From assembly GCA_050179115.1 (NCBI GenBank), contig JBFXFL010000030.1:1-39379 (forward strand): 39,379 nt of DNA, written 5' to 3'. Origin of the DNA: JAGPUQ01 sp050179115. GTDB taxonomy: Bacteria > Pseudomonadota > Gammaproteobacteria > Pseudomonadales > Porticoccaceae. A model generated the notes under the pieces. That model worked only from the letters and a program-made list of their open reading frames with translations. It was not told the origin of the DNA and searched no databases. Of the stretch, positions 25,745 to 33,847 are shown one piece after another (the first letter of the stretch is position 1; each line of letters begins with the position of its first letter). The position numbers were made by a program, and so were the translations under genes.

Positions 25745-26161
25745 GTGACATCGGACACAGCGCGACTGGAAATCGGGCGCGGCCCGGGCGAACTGGCTCG
25801 CGGCATGTCCGAGCTCGGCGCCATCCTGATCCAGGCCGGAGTGGGCGAACGACCGCGCTTTCAGACCGAGCTGGTGTTCGAGGAACTGGTGACGAACGCG
25901 ATTCGCCACGGCGGTGTCGACAGCGATCATTCCGTCGCGGTGACGATCAGCCTGACGCCGGAAGATGTGGTGCTGGTGGTGAGCGACCAGGGCTGTCCGT
26001 TCAATCCCCTGGAGCAGCCGGATCCGGTGCCGGCTACATCGCTGGCGGAGGCGAAGGTCGGCGGCCTGGGAATCATGCTGGTGCGCAAGGCGGCCAGTTC
26101 CCTGGCCTACGAGCGCGCCAACGGCCGTAACCTTGTGCAGGTCGTCATCCCCCGCAACTGA
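25745..26161 (+). CDS. RsbW-like serine kinase / anti-sigma factor (HATPase)
   Basis: A 138-residue GHKL ATPase. The N-box is VFEELVTNAIRHG (44-56, Glu46 and Asn51), the G1 box is DQGCPFNP (81-88) and the G2 box is GGLGIMLVRK (106-115). This is the layout of RsbW and SpoIIAB anti-sigma kinases, which lack a His phosphorylation site. It would phosphorylate the STAS protein and bind a client that is not encoded nearby. The start is GTG with GAGG six bases upstream, 30 bases after the STAS stop, so both are cotranscribed. Confidence 0.88.
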   Translation: MTSDTARLEIGRGPGELARGMSELGAILIQAGVGERPRFQTELVFEELVTNAIRHGGVDSDHSVAVTISLTPEDVVLVVSDQGCPFNPLEQPDPVPATSLAEAKVGGLGIMLVRKAASSLAYERANGRNLVQVVIPRN

Positions 26162-26216
26162 TTGGCGGCGACGATTCCCGGATATTGATCAAGCTCGGGC
26201 CGATGCGGACCCTGGG

Positions 26217-26244
26217 TTCACGCCCGGGCATTCTTCCCTACAAT
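26217..26244 (+). promoter_or_regulatory. Promoter of the dehydrogenase-dioxygenase operon
   Basis: TTCACG (-35, 4 of 6) and TACAAT (-10, 5 of 6) are 16 bases apart. Transcription would start near 26251, about 29 bases before the ATG, with GGAG six bases before that codon. Confidence 0.45.
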
Positions 26245-26279
26245 AGCCTCCGTTTTTTCGACTCAACCCCGGAGCGCTC

Positions 26280-27389
26280 ATGAAAACCCATCGCGTCGCC
26301 GTACTCCCCGGAGACGGTATCGGCCCCGAGATCACCCGCGAAGCCCTCAAGGTGCTGCGCGTGGTGGAGGAGCGCAACCCGGTCCACTTCGACCTGATTC
26401 AGGCGCCCTTTGGCGCCCAGGCCTACTTCGACCACGGCCACCCGTTTCCGGCAGCGACCCAGGCCGTGTGCGACCGCGCCGACGCCATTCTCAAAGGGCC
26501 CGTTGGCCTGGACTACGAGGCGACCAAAAAGATTCCGGTGGACATGCAGCCCGAACGCGGCGCGGTGTTGCCGCTGCGCGCGCGCTACAACACCTACGCC
26601 AACTTCCGCCCCATCGTGTTGCCGAAGGCGCTCGCACATTTTTCGCCGCTGCGGCCGGAGATCATCGGCGCTGGCATCGACATCATGCTGATCCGCGAGC
26701 TGGTGGGCGGACTTTATTTCGGCACCAAGACCGTGGCTGTGGACGCCCACAACCACCGCTATGTCGAAGAAACCCTGCGCTACGACGAGATCCAGATCAA
26801 GCAGATACTGAAAAAGGGCCTGGAGCTGGCGCAGCGCCGCAAGGGTGTGCTGCACAATATCCACAAGAGCAATGTGCTGAAATCGAGCGTGCTCTGGAAC
26901 GAGGTGCTGGAGGAGATGGCGCTCGCATACCCGGACGTGAAAATCGTCCACATGCTGGTCGATGCCGCCGCCACGCATCTGTGTCTCAATCCGCGCCAGT
27001 TCGACGTGATGGTGATGGAAAACATGTTCGGCGATATTTTGAGCGATCAGGGCGGCGGCATCATCGGCTCCCTGGGCCTGATGCCATCCGCCTGCATCGG
27101 CGACGACAAAGCCTATTACGAGCCGTCTCACGGTTCGGCGCCGGACATTGCCGGCAGGAACATCGCCAATCCCTATTCGATGATCGGCTCGGCCGCGATG
27201 ATGCTGGAGTACAGCTTCGGCATGGCAGCGGAAGCCCGCAACCTCTGGGCCGCGATGCAGGCGGTGTTCGCCGACGGCTTCTCCACACCCGACCTCGCGC
27301 AGCCGGGCGTCAAGGTAGAGACCATCGGTACCGAAGCCTTCGGCGACAAGGTCGTCGCGAAACTGCGCGCAGCACCGAGGGTTCCATGA
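26280..27389 (+). CDS. Isocitrate/isopropylmalate dehydrogenase family protein
   Basis: A 369-residue metal-dependent beta-decarboxylating dehydrogenase. The N-terminus LPGDGIGPEI, the substrate carboxylate arginines R100, R110 and R139 (in IRELVGGLYFG), Y146, K196 (HKSNVLKSS) and the Mg-binding D228, D252 and D256 are all in the family positions, as is EPSHGSAPDIAG. RELVGGLYFG is typical of LeuB. The loop before R100 (PERGAVLPLR) is one residue longer than the LeuB loop and lacks its Leu-Leu pair, so the substrate may not be 3-isopropylmalate. No leuACD genes are present. The stop overlaps the start of the dioxygenase gene. Confidence 0.88.
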   Translation: MKTHRVAVLPGDGIGPEITREALKVLRVVEERNPVHFDLIQAPFGAQAYFDHGHPFPAATQAVCDRADAILKGPVGLDYEATKKIPVDMQPERGAVLPLRARYNTYANFRPIVLPKALAHFSPLRPEIIGAGIDIMLIRELVGGLYFGTKTVAVDAHNHRYVEETLRYDEIQIKQILKKGLELAQRRKGVLHNIHKSNVLKSSVLWNEVLEEMALAYPDVKIVHMLVDAAATHLCLNPRQFDVMVMENMFGDILSDQGGGIIGSLGLMPSACIGDDKAYYEPSHGSAPDIAGRNIANPYSMIGSAAMMLEYSFGMAAEARNLWAAMQAVFADGFSTPDLAQPGVKVETIGTEAFGDKVVAKLRAAPRVP

Positions 27390-28222
27390 ACACGCACTTC
27401 GAGGTTGATCCGCTGACGCCGGCGATCGGCGCCGAAATCACCGGGCTCGATCTTTCCCGGCCCATTCCGCCAGCCACACTCGCGGAGCTGCGCAAGGTGT
27501 GGCTGGAGCGCAAGGTGCTGTTTTTCCGCGACCAGACCCTGACGCCGGATCAACAGCTCGCGTTCACCCGGCAATTCGGCGAAGTCGAAAAATATCCGTT
27601 TTTGCCCGGTATCGAAGGTCATCCGCTGATTGCGCCGGTATTGAAACTTCCTCACGAAACCGTCAACTTCGGCGGCCTCTGGCACTCGGATACGACTTAC
27701 CTCGAAACGCCGGCGGCCGGCGCCACCCTGTACGCGCTGGAGATTCCCCCGCTCGGCGGCGATACGCTGTTCGCCAACATGGTGCTCGCGTATGCCACCC
27801 TGCCGGACGCGATCAAGGAGCAGATTCACGATCTGCGCGTGGTCAACTCGTCGGCCAAAGCCGATGTGAGCAAAACCCGCGAAGACCGCCTCAAGGACGC
27901 CGGCGACAGCGCCTTGCGCCAGCAGTTTGTCAGCATCCATCCGGTGGTGCGGACGCATCCCGAAACCGGCGAAAAAATTCTCTACGTCAATGAAGGTCAC
28001 GCCGAACGCTTCGACGGCTGGACCGAGGCAGCGAGTCAGCCACTGCTCAATCTGCTCTATCAGCACCAGCGCAAGCCGGAATACCAATGCCGGTTCCGCT
28101 GGACCGCGGGTGCGCTGGCGATGTGGGACAACCGCTCGTCCCAGCATTATCCGGTCAACGACTATCACGGCCATCGCCGCCTGCTGCACCGGATTTCACT
28201 CAAGGGCGACCGGCCGCACTGA
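27386..28222 (+). CDS. TauD/TfdA family Fe(II)/2-oxoglutarate dioxygenase
   Basis: A 278-residue non-heme iron dioxygenase that uses 2-oxoglutarate and O2 to oxidise a small, often sulfonated or halogenated, substrate. The iron ligands are H100 and D102 (GLWHSDTTY) and H254 (NRSSQHYPVNDY); R264/265 and R269 (GHRRLLHRI) bind 2-oxoglutarate. The layout follows E. coli TauD (H99, D101, H255). The substrate cannot be read from the sequence. The ATG overlaps the previous stop (ATGA), so it is coupled to the dehydrogenase. Its last 27 bases overlap the end of tesA on the other strand. Confidence 0.92.
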   Translation: MNTHFEVDPLTPAIGAEITGLDLSRPIPPATLAELRKVWLERKVLFFRDQTLTPDQQLAFTRQFGEVEKYPFLPGIEGHPLIAPVLKLPHETVNFGGLWHSDTTYLETPAAGATLYALEIPPLGGDTLFANMVLAYATLPDAIKEQIHDLRVVNSSAKADVSKTREDRLKDAGDSALRQQFVSIHPVVRTHPETGEKILYVNEGHAERFDGWTEAASQPLLNLLYQHQRKPEYQCRFRWTAGALAMWDNRSSQHYPVNDYHGHRRLLHRISLKGDRPH

Positions 28223-28915
28223 ACCGCTCCCGCCCACCGATGCCGCATCGAAGCGCGGATCGAGTCGGCAGCCTGCCGCGGCATCGAGAACCTGTACCAG
28301 CGAATTCCAGATATTTTTCAACAGATACGGTTGCGCCGCCGCATTGGGATGAATCCCGTCGGCCTGGATGAAGTCCGGGTCGCCGCCGATACCGGCGAGG
28401 AAAAACTCCACGAAAGGCAGCTTTTCATCCTCTGCCACGCGGGCAAAGGCGCGTTCGAAGCGCCTTTGGTACACCGGCCCGTAATTGGGCGGAATCTTCA
28501 TGCCGAGCAGTATCGGGCGGGCCCCGGCGGCGCGCGCAAGCTGTGCCATGCGCGCCAGGTTGTTCGCCATGGGCTCCGGCGGCAAACCGCGCAGACCGTC
28601 GTTGCCCCCCAGCTCGATCACCACCAACTGCGGCCGCCACTGGGCCAGCAGTTCGGGCAAGCGATGCAGACCACCTGCCGTGGTCTCGCCGCTGACCGAC
28701 GCATTGGTCACCTCTACACCCGGGCACTGTTGCGCAAGTCGCTGTTCCATGAGCGCTACCCAGCCCTGCGCCTTGTCGATGCCGTAGGCGGCACTGATGC
28801 TGTCGCCCAGGATCAGAATGCCCCCGGCGGCGACTGCGGTGGCGGAGTGCAGCGCCAGCGCAATGAGCAGTGCCGCGCCACAGCGAGCCGGGGAAACGCG
28901 GCGGAAACCCGTCAT
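28196..28915 (-). CDS. tesA: Periplasmic multifunctional esterase/thioesterase TesA-like (GDSL hydrolase)
   Basis: An SGNH/GDSL hydrolase related to E. coli TesA (acyl-CoA thioesterase I, lysophospholipase L1, protease I). The protein of 239 residues has a signal peptide (about 1-30, core AALLIALALHSATAVA, AVAA cleavage site). Block I LILGDSISAAYG holds Ser39; blocks III and V are LGGND and DGIHP (Asp and His). The tail is about 25 residues longer than E. coli TesA, and this tail runs into the convergent tauD gene. It is divergent from the ABC transporter below, exactly as tesA and ybbA are in E. coli. Confidence 0.92.
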   Translation of the reverse strand: MTGFRRVSPARCGAALLIALALHSATAVAAGGILILGDSISAAYGIDKAQGWVALMEQRLAQQCPGVEVTNASVSGETTAGGLHRLPELLAQWRPQLVVIELGGNDGLRGLPPEPMANNLARMAQLARAAGARPILLGMKIPPNYGPVYQRRFERAFARVAEDEKLPFVEFFLAGIGGDPDFIQADGIHPNAAAQPYLLKNIWNSLVQVLDAAAGCRLDPRFDAASVGGSGSVRPVALE

Positions 28916-28976
28916 GAAACGAACCCTCGCGGATGAGCTTGCGCAGCCTTCGGCGCGGCGGCGATCGAGGATCGGG

Positions 28977-28982
28977 ATTGTA
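28977..28982 (-). promoter_or_regulatory. -10 box of a probable tesA promoter
   Basis: TACAAT on the minus strand, 62 bases before the tesA ATG. The place where a -35 box would lie (near 29000) is occupied by the centre of a 26-base palindrome rather than a TTGACA-like sequence, which suggests control by a bound regulator. Confidence 0.4.
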
Positions 28983-28987
28983 CGTCA

Positions 28988-29013
28988 GTGGGCAACGGAG
29001 CTCCGTTGCCCAC
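28988..29013. repeat. Perfect 26-bp palindrome in the tesA-ybbA control region
   Basis: The 26 bases are perfectly self-complementary with no loop; the half-site is GTGGGCAACGGAG. A second small hairpin (CGCCGC-CT-GCGGCG, 29024-29037) follows ten bases later. It could be an operator for a homodimeric regulator or a REP-like palindromic element; sequences of the GTGGGCAAC...GTTGCCCAC kind occur as dispersed palindromes in many proteobacteria. Confidence 0.75.
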
Positions 29014-29055
29014 CGCAAACCCGCGCCGCCTGCGGCGACGCTGGAGCACAGCGAC

Positions 29056-29084
29056 TTGTCAGGCTTCCAGACAGCGTCGATACT
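29056..29084 (+). promoter_or_regulatory. Promoter of the ybbA-ybbP operon
   Basis: TTGTCA (-35, 5 of 6) and GATACT (-10, 4 of 6) with exact 17-base spacing. Transcription would start near 29091, about 33 bases before the ATG. Confidence 0.5.
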
Positions 29085-29123
29085 GCCCCCGGTACCTGCC
29101 CCCTCTCCTGAAGTCTTGTCGCC

Positions 29124-29858
29124 ATGCCCGATTCATCCACGTCCGACACATCCGTGCCTGAGACGCTTTTGCTCGAAGCACGCCATCTCGGCAAGCAGGT
29201 GTCGGGGTCGGATGGCGATCTCACATTGCTCCAGGACATCGAGCTGGCGCTCGGCGCGGGATCGAGCCTCGCCATCACCGGGCCGTCCGGCAGCGGCAAG
29301 TCCACCTTGCTCGGCCTGCTCGCCGGGCTCGATATCCCGACCAGCGGCGAGGTCTGGCTGGACGGCCGACCGTTCAGCGCTTTGGACGAGGACGCCCGTG
29401 CCCAGCGGCGCGGCGAACTCTGTGCCTTCGTGTTCCAGGATTTTCATCTGGTCGGCGATCTCACGGCACTCGAGAACGTCATGTTGCCGCTGGAGCTCCA
29501 GCGCACCCCGGACGCCGCGCAGCGGGCGCGGACGTGGCTCGACCGGGTCGGACTCGGCCACCGGGTCAGACACTTTCCGGCCACGCTGTCGGGTGGCGAA
29601 CAGCAACGGGTGGCGCTCGCCCGCGCCTTCGCGGTGGCGCCGAAACTACTGTTCGCCGACGAACCCACCGGCAGCCTCGACCACGCCAACAGTGCACGGG
29701 TCCAGGATCTGCTGTTTGAACTCAACCGGGAAACGGGTGCCGCTCTGGTACTGGTAACCCACGACGCGCCACTGGCGGCGCGCTGCGGGCGCCATCTGTA
29801 TCTCGAAGAGGGCCGCATTCGCGATCAGCCCCAGCCGCTACGACGGCTGCGCCCGTGA
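29124..29858 (+). CDS. ybbA: ABC transporter ATP-binding protein (YbbA/LolD type)
   Basis: A 244-residue ATPase subunit of the MacB/LolD/YbbA branch. Walker A GPSGSGKSTL is at about 54-63, the Q-loop FVFQDFHLVGDLTALENVMLP follows, then the signature LSGGEQQRVALARA, Walker B LLFADEPTGSLD, the D-loop, and the H-loop His in VLVTHD. It pairs with the large permease encoded next. In E. coli the ybbA-ybbP pair is divergent from tesA, as here. Its transported substrate is unknown. The stop overlaps the permease start (GTGA). Confidence 0.92.
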   Translation: MPDSSTSDTSVPETLLLEARHLGKQVSGSDGDLTLLQDIELALGAGSSLAITGPSGSGKSTLLGLLAGLDIPTSGEVWLDGRPFSALDEDARAQRRGELCAFVFQDFHLVGDLTALENVMLPLELQRTPDAAQRARTWLDRVGLGHRVRHFPATLSGGEQQRVALARAFAVAPKLLFADEPTGSLDHANSARVQDLLFELNRETGAALVLVTHDAPLAARCGRHLYLEEGRIRDQPQPLRRLRP

Positions 29859-32305
29859 TCCGTACGCTGCTGCGCCCCTGGCGGGACCCGGGTTTCCGGC
29901 TGCTTGCCGCCGCCCTTGCCATCGCCGCCTTCGCGCTCGGCGCCATGATCCTGCTGCGCGCGGAACTGGAAGCCCGCTTCGCGGTGCGCACCGCCGAAGC
30001 CCTGGGCGGCGAGCTGGTGCTGTCGGGCACGCATGAACCGGCCGCCGGGCAACGCGCCCTGGCGGCACCGGCACGCCACGCCGAAGTGGTGGATTTTTCC
30101 ACCGTGCTCGTGCGTGGCGACGAACTGCTGCTGGTGAGCGCGCGGGCGGTCGATGCGGCCTATCCGCTGGCGGGTACCCTCGCAGTGGCGCCATCGCGCT
30201 TCGCGCCCGCCGCGGCGCGGACGCAGGGCCCGGTGCCCGGCGAACTCTGGGTCGCGGATGCAGTGCTCGACCGCCTGGGCGTGACCACCGGCGAAACACT
30301 CGAGCTGGGCAACAAGACGTTCATCATCGGCGCCGTGATCCGCCAACTGCCGGACGAAGGCGCCGGCTTCTACGGCATGAATCCGCGGGTGCTGTTCCAC
30401 CGCGACGATCTCGCCGCCACGGGCGTGCTGGCGCCCGGCACCCGCGTCGATTACCGACTGTTGATGAGCCGCGCGCCCGGGGCGGATCTGGACGCCATCG
30501 CCGCCGCGCTGCGGCCCGGACTGCGCCCGGACCAGCAACTGGAAGACGTCGCGGACGCGGCGGTGCGCAGTCTCGGACCGCTGCGCCAGCTGACCCTCTG
30601 GGCCAAGCTCGCGGTGCTGCTGATCAGCCTGCTCTGTGGCGCCGCCATCCATCTCGCCACCAGCCTGCGGGTCGCGCGCCGCGCGCGGCTCGCCGGACTC
30701 CTGCGCAGTTTCGGCGCCAGCCGCCGCCAGGTGATCGGCCGCCTGCTGGGACGGGAATTCGCCGCCGTGCTGCCGCCGGCCGCGTGCGGCTCCGGTCTCG
30801 GCATCGCCCTGGTCGCCGCGTTGCGCCGGCTGCTCGACTGGCAGCAACCCTGGGCCGGAACCCCGGCCGACTGGCTGGCGCTTGCCCTGGCGCCGCTGTT
30901 GCTGTGGTTCGGCTTCGCCCTGCCTCGCCTCGCGCGCCTGGCACGGGTGCCGCCGCTGGTGGTACTCCGCCAGGGCGTGCAGCAGCGCGCGGCCGCAAGC
31001 GGGCTGGAGCTCTCCGCTGCCCTGACGGTGCCGGTGCTGCTTGCCGGCCTGCTGACCGACTCGCTCGCCGATCTCGGCGTCCTGCTGTTGCTGATGGCGG
31101 CGCTGGGTACCCTGCTCCCCCTGGTGCTGTGGCCGCTGTTGAAAGCGCTGGACCTTGCCGGGGCCCGCCTCCCCCTCGCCGCGCGGCTGGCGCTGCGCCG
31201 CCTCGGCCGGCGTCCCACCCTGACCCTGCCACTGCTTGCCGCCCTGACGCTGGCGATGGCCGCGCTGACCCTGTCCGGGCTGGTGGGCACGCGCCTGCTG
31301 GATGACTGGCGCACCCGGCTGCCGGAACGCGCGCCCAATCATTTCGTGCTCAACCTGTTCGACGCCGATCGCGATGCCTACCGCGCCTGGCTGGATGCCG
31401 AGCATGCCGAAGGCCAGCCGCTCTACGCGATGGTGCGCGGCCGCCTCACCGGCATCAACGGCGTGCCGATGCGGGATGCGGTGACCAAGGAAAACACCCG
31501 CCGCGAACGCGCGCTCAACCGGGATCTCGCCCTCACCGAAGCGGAGCTGCTGCCGCGCAGCAATCGGGTAATCCAGGGCGTCTGGCCAACCCGCGGCGAC
31601 GGTGTCTCGGTGGAGCGGGAACTAGCGGAAAACCTGGGGCTCGCGTTGGGTGATCGGCTCCAATTCGTCACCAGCCGGGGCACGCTCGACGCCCGGGTCA
31701 CCAGCCTGCGCGAAGTGGACTGGGACAGCTTCGAGCCCAACTTCTTTTTCATGTTCGCGCCGGGCGCACTGGCCGGCGAGGACATCACCTGGCTCAGCGG
31801 TTTCTGGCTGCCCCCGGGCAGCTCCGCGCGCACGGCCGCACTGTTGCGCGAGCTGCCCCACATCACCCTGCTCGACGTCCAGGCGTTGCTGGCGCGCGCC
31901 GGCGACATCGCCCGTCAGGCGAGCCGCGCCACCGCGCTGCTGGCGGCCCTGCTGATGTTCGCGGCGGTGCTGGTGCTGGGCGCCGCGCTGGAGGGCGGTG
32001 AAGCCGAACGCGGCCGCGACAACGCATTACTGCGCACCCTGGGTGGCGAGCGGGTGCTGCTGCGCCAGATCGCCTGGATCGAGTTCCTCACCCTGGGCGG
32101 CTGTGCCGCGCTGGGCGCCGTGCTGATAACGCTGGCGGTGCTGTATCCGCTGGGGTCACGGCTCGGTATTGCGCTGCCCCTCAGCTCACCCTGGTTGTTG
32201 CTGCCGCCGCTGCTGGCGGTACTGGTAGCGGCGGCCGGCGTCGGCGCCAGCCGCCGCGCGCTGCGCCAGCCGACCCTGGCATTGCTGCGCCACGGGTCAG
32301 CCTAG
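29855..32305 (+). CDS. ybbP: ABC transporter permease, FtsX-like (YbbP type)
   Basis: An 816-residue permease, the size of E. coli YbbP. One membrane segment is at the N-terminus (about 15-34), followed by a large periplasmic domain and a first FtsX-type membrane block (about 250-360), further helices around 385-440 and 470-495, a second periplasmic domain, and a second FtsX block at the C-terminus (about 690-810, LLAALLMFAAVLVLGAALEGG, ending in RRALRQPTLALLRHG). The RRALRQPTLALL end is typical. The GTG start overlaps the ATPase stop. It may act on hydrophobic envelope material together with TesA, but this is inference from context. Confidence 0.9.
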   Translation: MIRTLLRPWRDPGFRLLAAALAIAAFALGAMILLRAELEARFAVRTAEALGGELVLSGTHEPAAGQRALAAPARHAEVVDFSTVLVRGDELLLVSARAVDAAYPLAGTLAVAPSRFAPAAARTQGPVPGELWVADAVLDRLGVTTGETLELGNKTFIIGAVIRQLPDEGAGFYGMNPRVLFHRDDLAATGVLAPGTRVDYRLLMSRAPGADLDAIAAALRPGLRPDQQLEDVADAAVRSLGPLRQLTLWAKLAVLLISLLCGAAIHLATSLRVARRARLAGLLRSFGASRRQVIGRLLGREFAAVLPPAACGSGLGIALVAALRRLLDWQQPWAGTPADWLALALAPLLLWFGFALPRLARLARVPPLVVLRQGVQQRAAASGLELSAALTVPVLLAGLLTDSLADLGVLLLLMAALGTLLPLVLWPLLKALDLAGARLPLAARLALRRLGRRPTLTLPLLAALTLAMAALTLSGLVGTRLLDDWRTRLPERAPNHFVLNLFDADRDAYRAWLDAEHAEGQPLYAMVRGRLTGINGVPMRDAVTKENTRRERALNRDLALTEAELLPRSNRVIQGVWPTRGDGVSVERELAENLGLALGDRLQFVTSRGTLDARVTSLREVDWDSFEPNFFFMFAPGALAGEDITWLSGFWLPPGSSARTAALLRELPHITLLDVQALLARAGDIARQASRATALLAALLMFAAVLVLGAALEGGEAERGRDNALLRTLGGERVLLRQIAWIEFLTLGGCAALGAVLITLAVLYPLGSRLGIALPLSSPWLLLPPLLAVLVAAAGVGASRRALRQPTLALLRHGSA

Positions 32306-32487
32306 CGGACTACAGAAATGGCTTGCCGGAGTGTCGGGCAATGGCGCGGGGATCGCTTCCCGACGTCATTTTCGCGATCATGTCGGCGGCGGGTGCGGAG
32401 TCAGCGCGTTGCGCGCGCCAGATCTTCGCGCTGCGTCCTCAGACCGACATCCCCGGACCATCTTTCAGGCAGCCACCACACGCCCAA

Positions 32488-33081
32488 ATGATCACCGACC
32501 CACAACGCTTCACGAACACCATCGCCCGCTTCGACGCCGCCAATGCGCAGGATCCCCATCGAGAGGACGGCCGACCCCGGGAATTGCTCTATGCCGAGCG
32601 CATGACCGCCATGCTGAAACGTTTCGCGCCGGATGCCTCGGAAGCGGTCCAGCTCGCGGTGCGCGCCCAGCATATCCAGCGCTGGCTGACGCCCCGTTCC
32701 ACTTATCCAGCGGGCCGGCTGGGTTACCTGAAGTGGCGCGCCGGGCTGTACCAGTTCCATGCCGAGACCGCGGCGACCATCATGGCGGAGACCGGCTACG
32801 ATGCGGCGATGATCGCGCGCGTCAAGGCCGCCGTAAGCAAGCAGGACCTCAAGGCAAACAGCGAGACACAACTGCTGGAGGATGTGTCCGCCCTGGTCTT
32901 TCTGGAACACTACCTGGCGGGCTTCGCCGCCCAGCACCCCGATTACGACGAAGCCAAGTGGCTGGACATCATCCGCAAGACCTGGCGCAAGATGTCGGCG
33001 CAAGCGCATGCCTTCGTGCTGACGGGGCAAATTCATCTGCCGGATGCGCTGGCACCGCTGATCCGGAAGGCCGTCGGCTGA
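32488..33081 (+). CDS. DUF4202 family protein
   Basis: A 197-residue soluble, mostly helical protein. It contains RFDAANAQDPHRE, ELLYAERMTAMLKRFAP, RAQHIQRWLTPRSTYP, GYLKWRAGLYQFHAE and ISKQDLK-like AVSKQDLKANSETQLLEDV, which match the DUF4202 family. The conserved His residues (QHIQRW, FHAE), Glu and Asp resemble an HD-like metal-binding helix bundle, but no activity is known. The ATG was set by the start of the family match; in-frame codons run further upstream into a 182-base stretch after ybbP that shows no clear gene. It converges on the next gene, with 17 bases between stops. Confidence 0.8.
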   Translation: MITDPQRFTNTIARFDAANAQDPHREDGRPRELLYAERMTAMLKRFAPDASEAVQLAVRAQHIQRWLTPRSTYPAGRLGYLKWRAGLYQFHAETAATIMAETGYDAAMIARVKAAVSKQDLKANSETQLLEDVSALVFLEHYLAGFAAQHPDYDEAKWLDIIRKTWRKMSAQAHAFVLTGQIHLPDALAPLIRKAVG

Positions 33082-33098
33082 TTCTGCGGGGCGCCGGC

Positions 33099-33737
33099 TC
33101 AGACGAAAATCAACAGCGGCAGCACGCGATCCGCGCCTTCGGAGAGAACGCGAAATACCGGCACGCCCATCACGCTGAGCAGGATCAGCACCAGAAACAC
33201 CTGGGTGCCGCGGCGGGCATTGAAATGGTCGTAGCGGCGGCCAAGGCGGGGCGGCAGCAGCCAGGACAGGATGTAGTGGCCATCGAGCGGCCCCAGCGGC
33301 AAGAGGTTGAACAGCATCAGCAGCAGGTTGATCCGGGCCAGAATTGTCAGTGCCAGCACGACTTCCCGCGACCAGGCGGCACCGCCCGACTGGGCGCCGA
33401 GGGCCAGCAGATTCACCGCCGCCACCGCGAGCAGCAGATTCATGCCGGGCCCCGCCGCCGCCACCGCCGCCGGCGACCAGCGCCGACGCATGTTGGCGGG
33501 ATTGAAGGGCACCGGCCGCGCGTAGCCAAATCCCACCAGCACGACCATCAGCAGACCCAGCGGGTCGATATGGGCCACCGGATTCACCGTGAGCCGCCCC
33601 AGGCGCCGCGCAGTGTCGTCGCCCAGCAGGGTCGCCGCCTGGGCGTGGCCAAATTCGTGCAGGCTGAGCGAGACGACGATCGCGAGCAGCAGGATGGCGA
33701 ACAGGGCGATTTGCCCATTGAACAGCAGCGTCAGCAT
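33099..33737 (-). CDS. Site-2 protease family (M50) membrane zinc peptidase
   Basis: A 212-residue multi-pass membrane protein. The zinc-binding motif HEFGH is at 27-31 in the first or second membrane segment, and the third ligand is the Asp of LPLGPLDGHYI near residue 150. About five hydrophobic segments are visible, with an AAAGPGMNLLLAVAA helix typical of the group. It lacks a PDZ domain, so it is of the compact Rv-type/SpoIVFB-like group rather than RseP. The substrate is unknown. The gene stands alone between convergent and same-strand neighbours. Confidence 0.88.
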   Translation of the reverse strand: MLTLLFNGQIALFAILLLAIVVSLSLHEFGHAQAATLLGDDTARRLGRLTVNPVAHIDPLGLLMVVLVGFGYARPVPFNPANMRRRWSPAAVAAAGPGMNLLLAVAAVNLLALGAQSGGAAWSREVVLALTILARINLLLMLFNLLPLGPLDGHYILSWLLPPRLGRRYDHFNARRGTQVFLVLILLSVMGVPVFRVLSEGADRVLPLLIFV

Positions 33738-33847
33738 GGTATGGCGGGACGGGTCATGGTGTGGGCGGGCTTTGTAGCACAGGAACCGTGCTCCCGGATT
33801 GATGTGCCCGCCGCGAGCCCGGTCCGCACACCGGCGCGGTGCGCCCG

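Noticed and set aside
26468..27385. Upstream in-frame extension of the TauD-type gene across the dehydrogenase gene
   Set aside because: The extension is the out-of-frame reading of the dehydrogenase and is Arg/Gly/His-rich; the ATG at the dehydrogenase stop starts the true dioxygenase fold.
29825..31405. Long minus-strand open frame (526 codons) opposite ybbP
   Set aside because: Composition is Gln/Arg/Gly-rich low complexity typical of antisense frames; the FtsX-like permease on the plus strand is clear.
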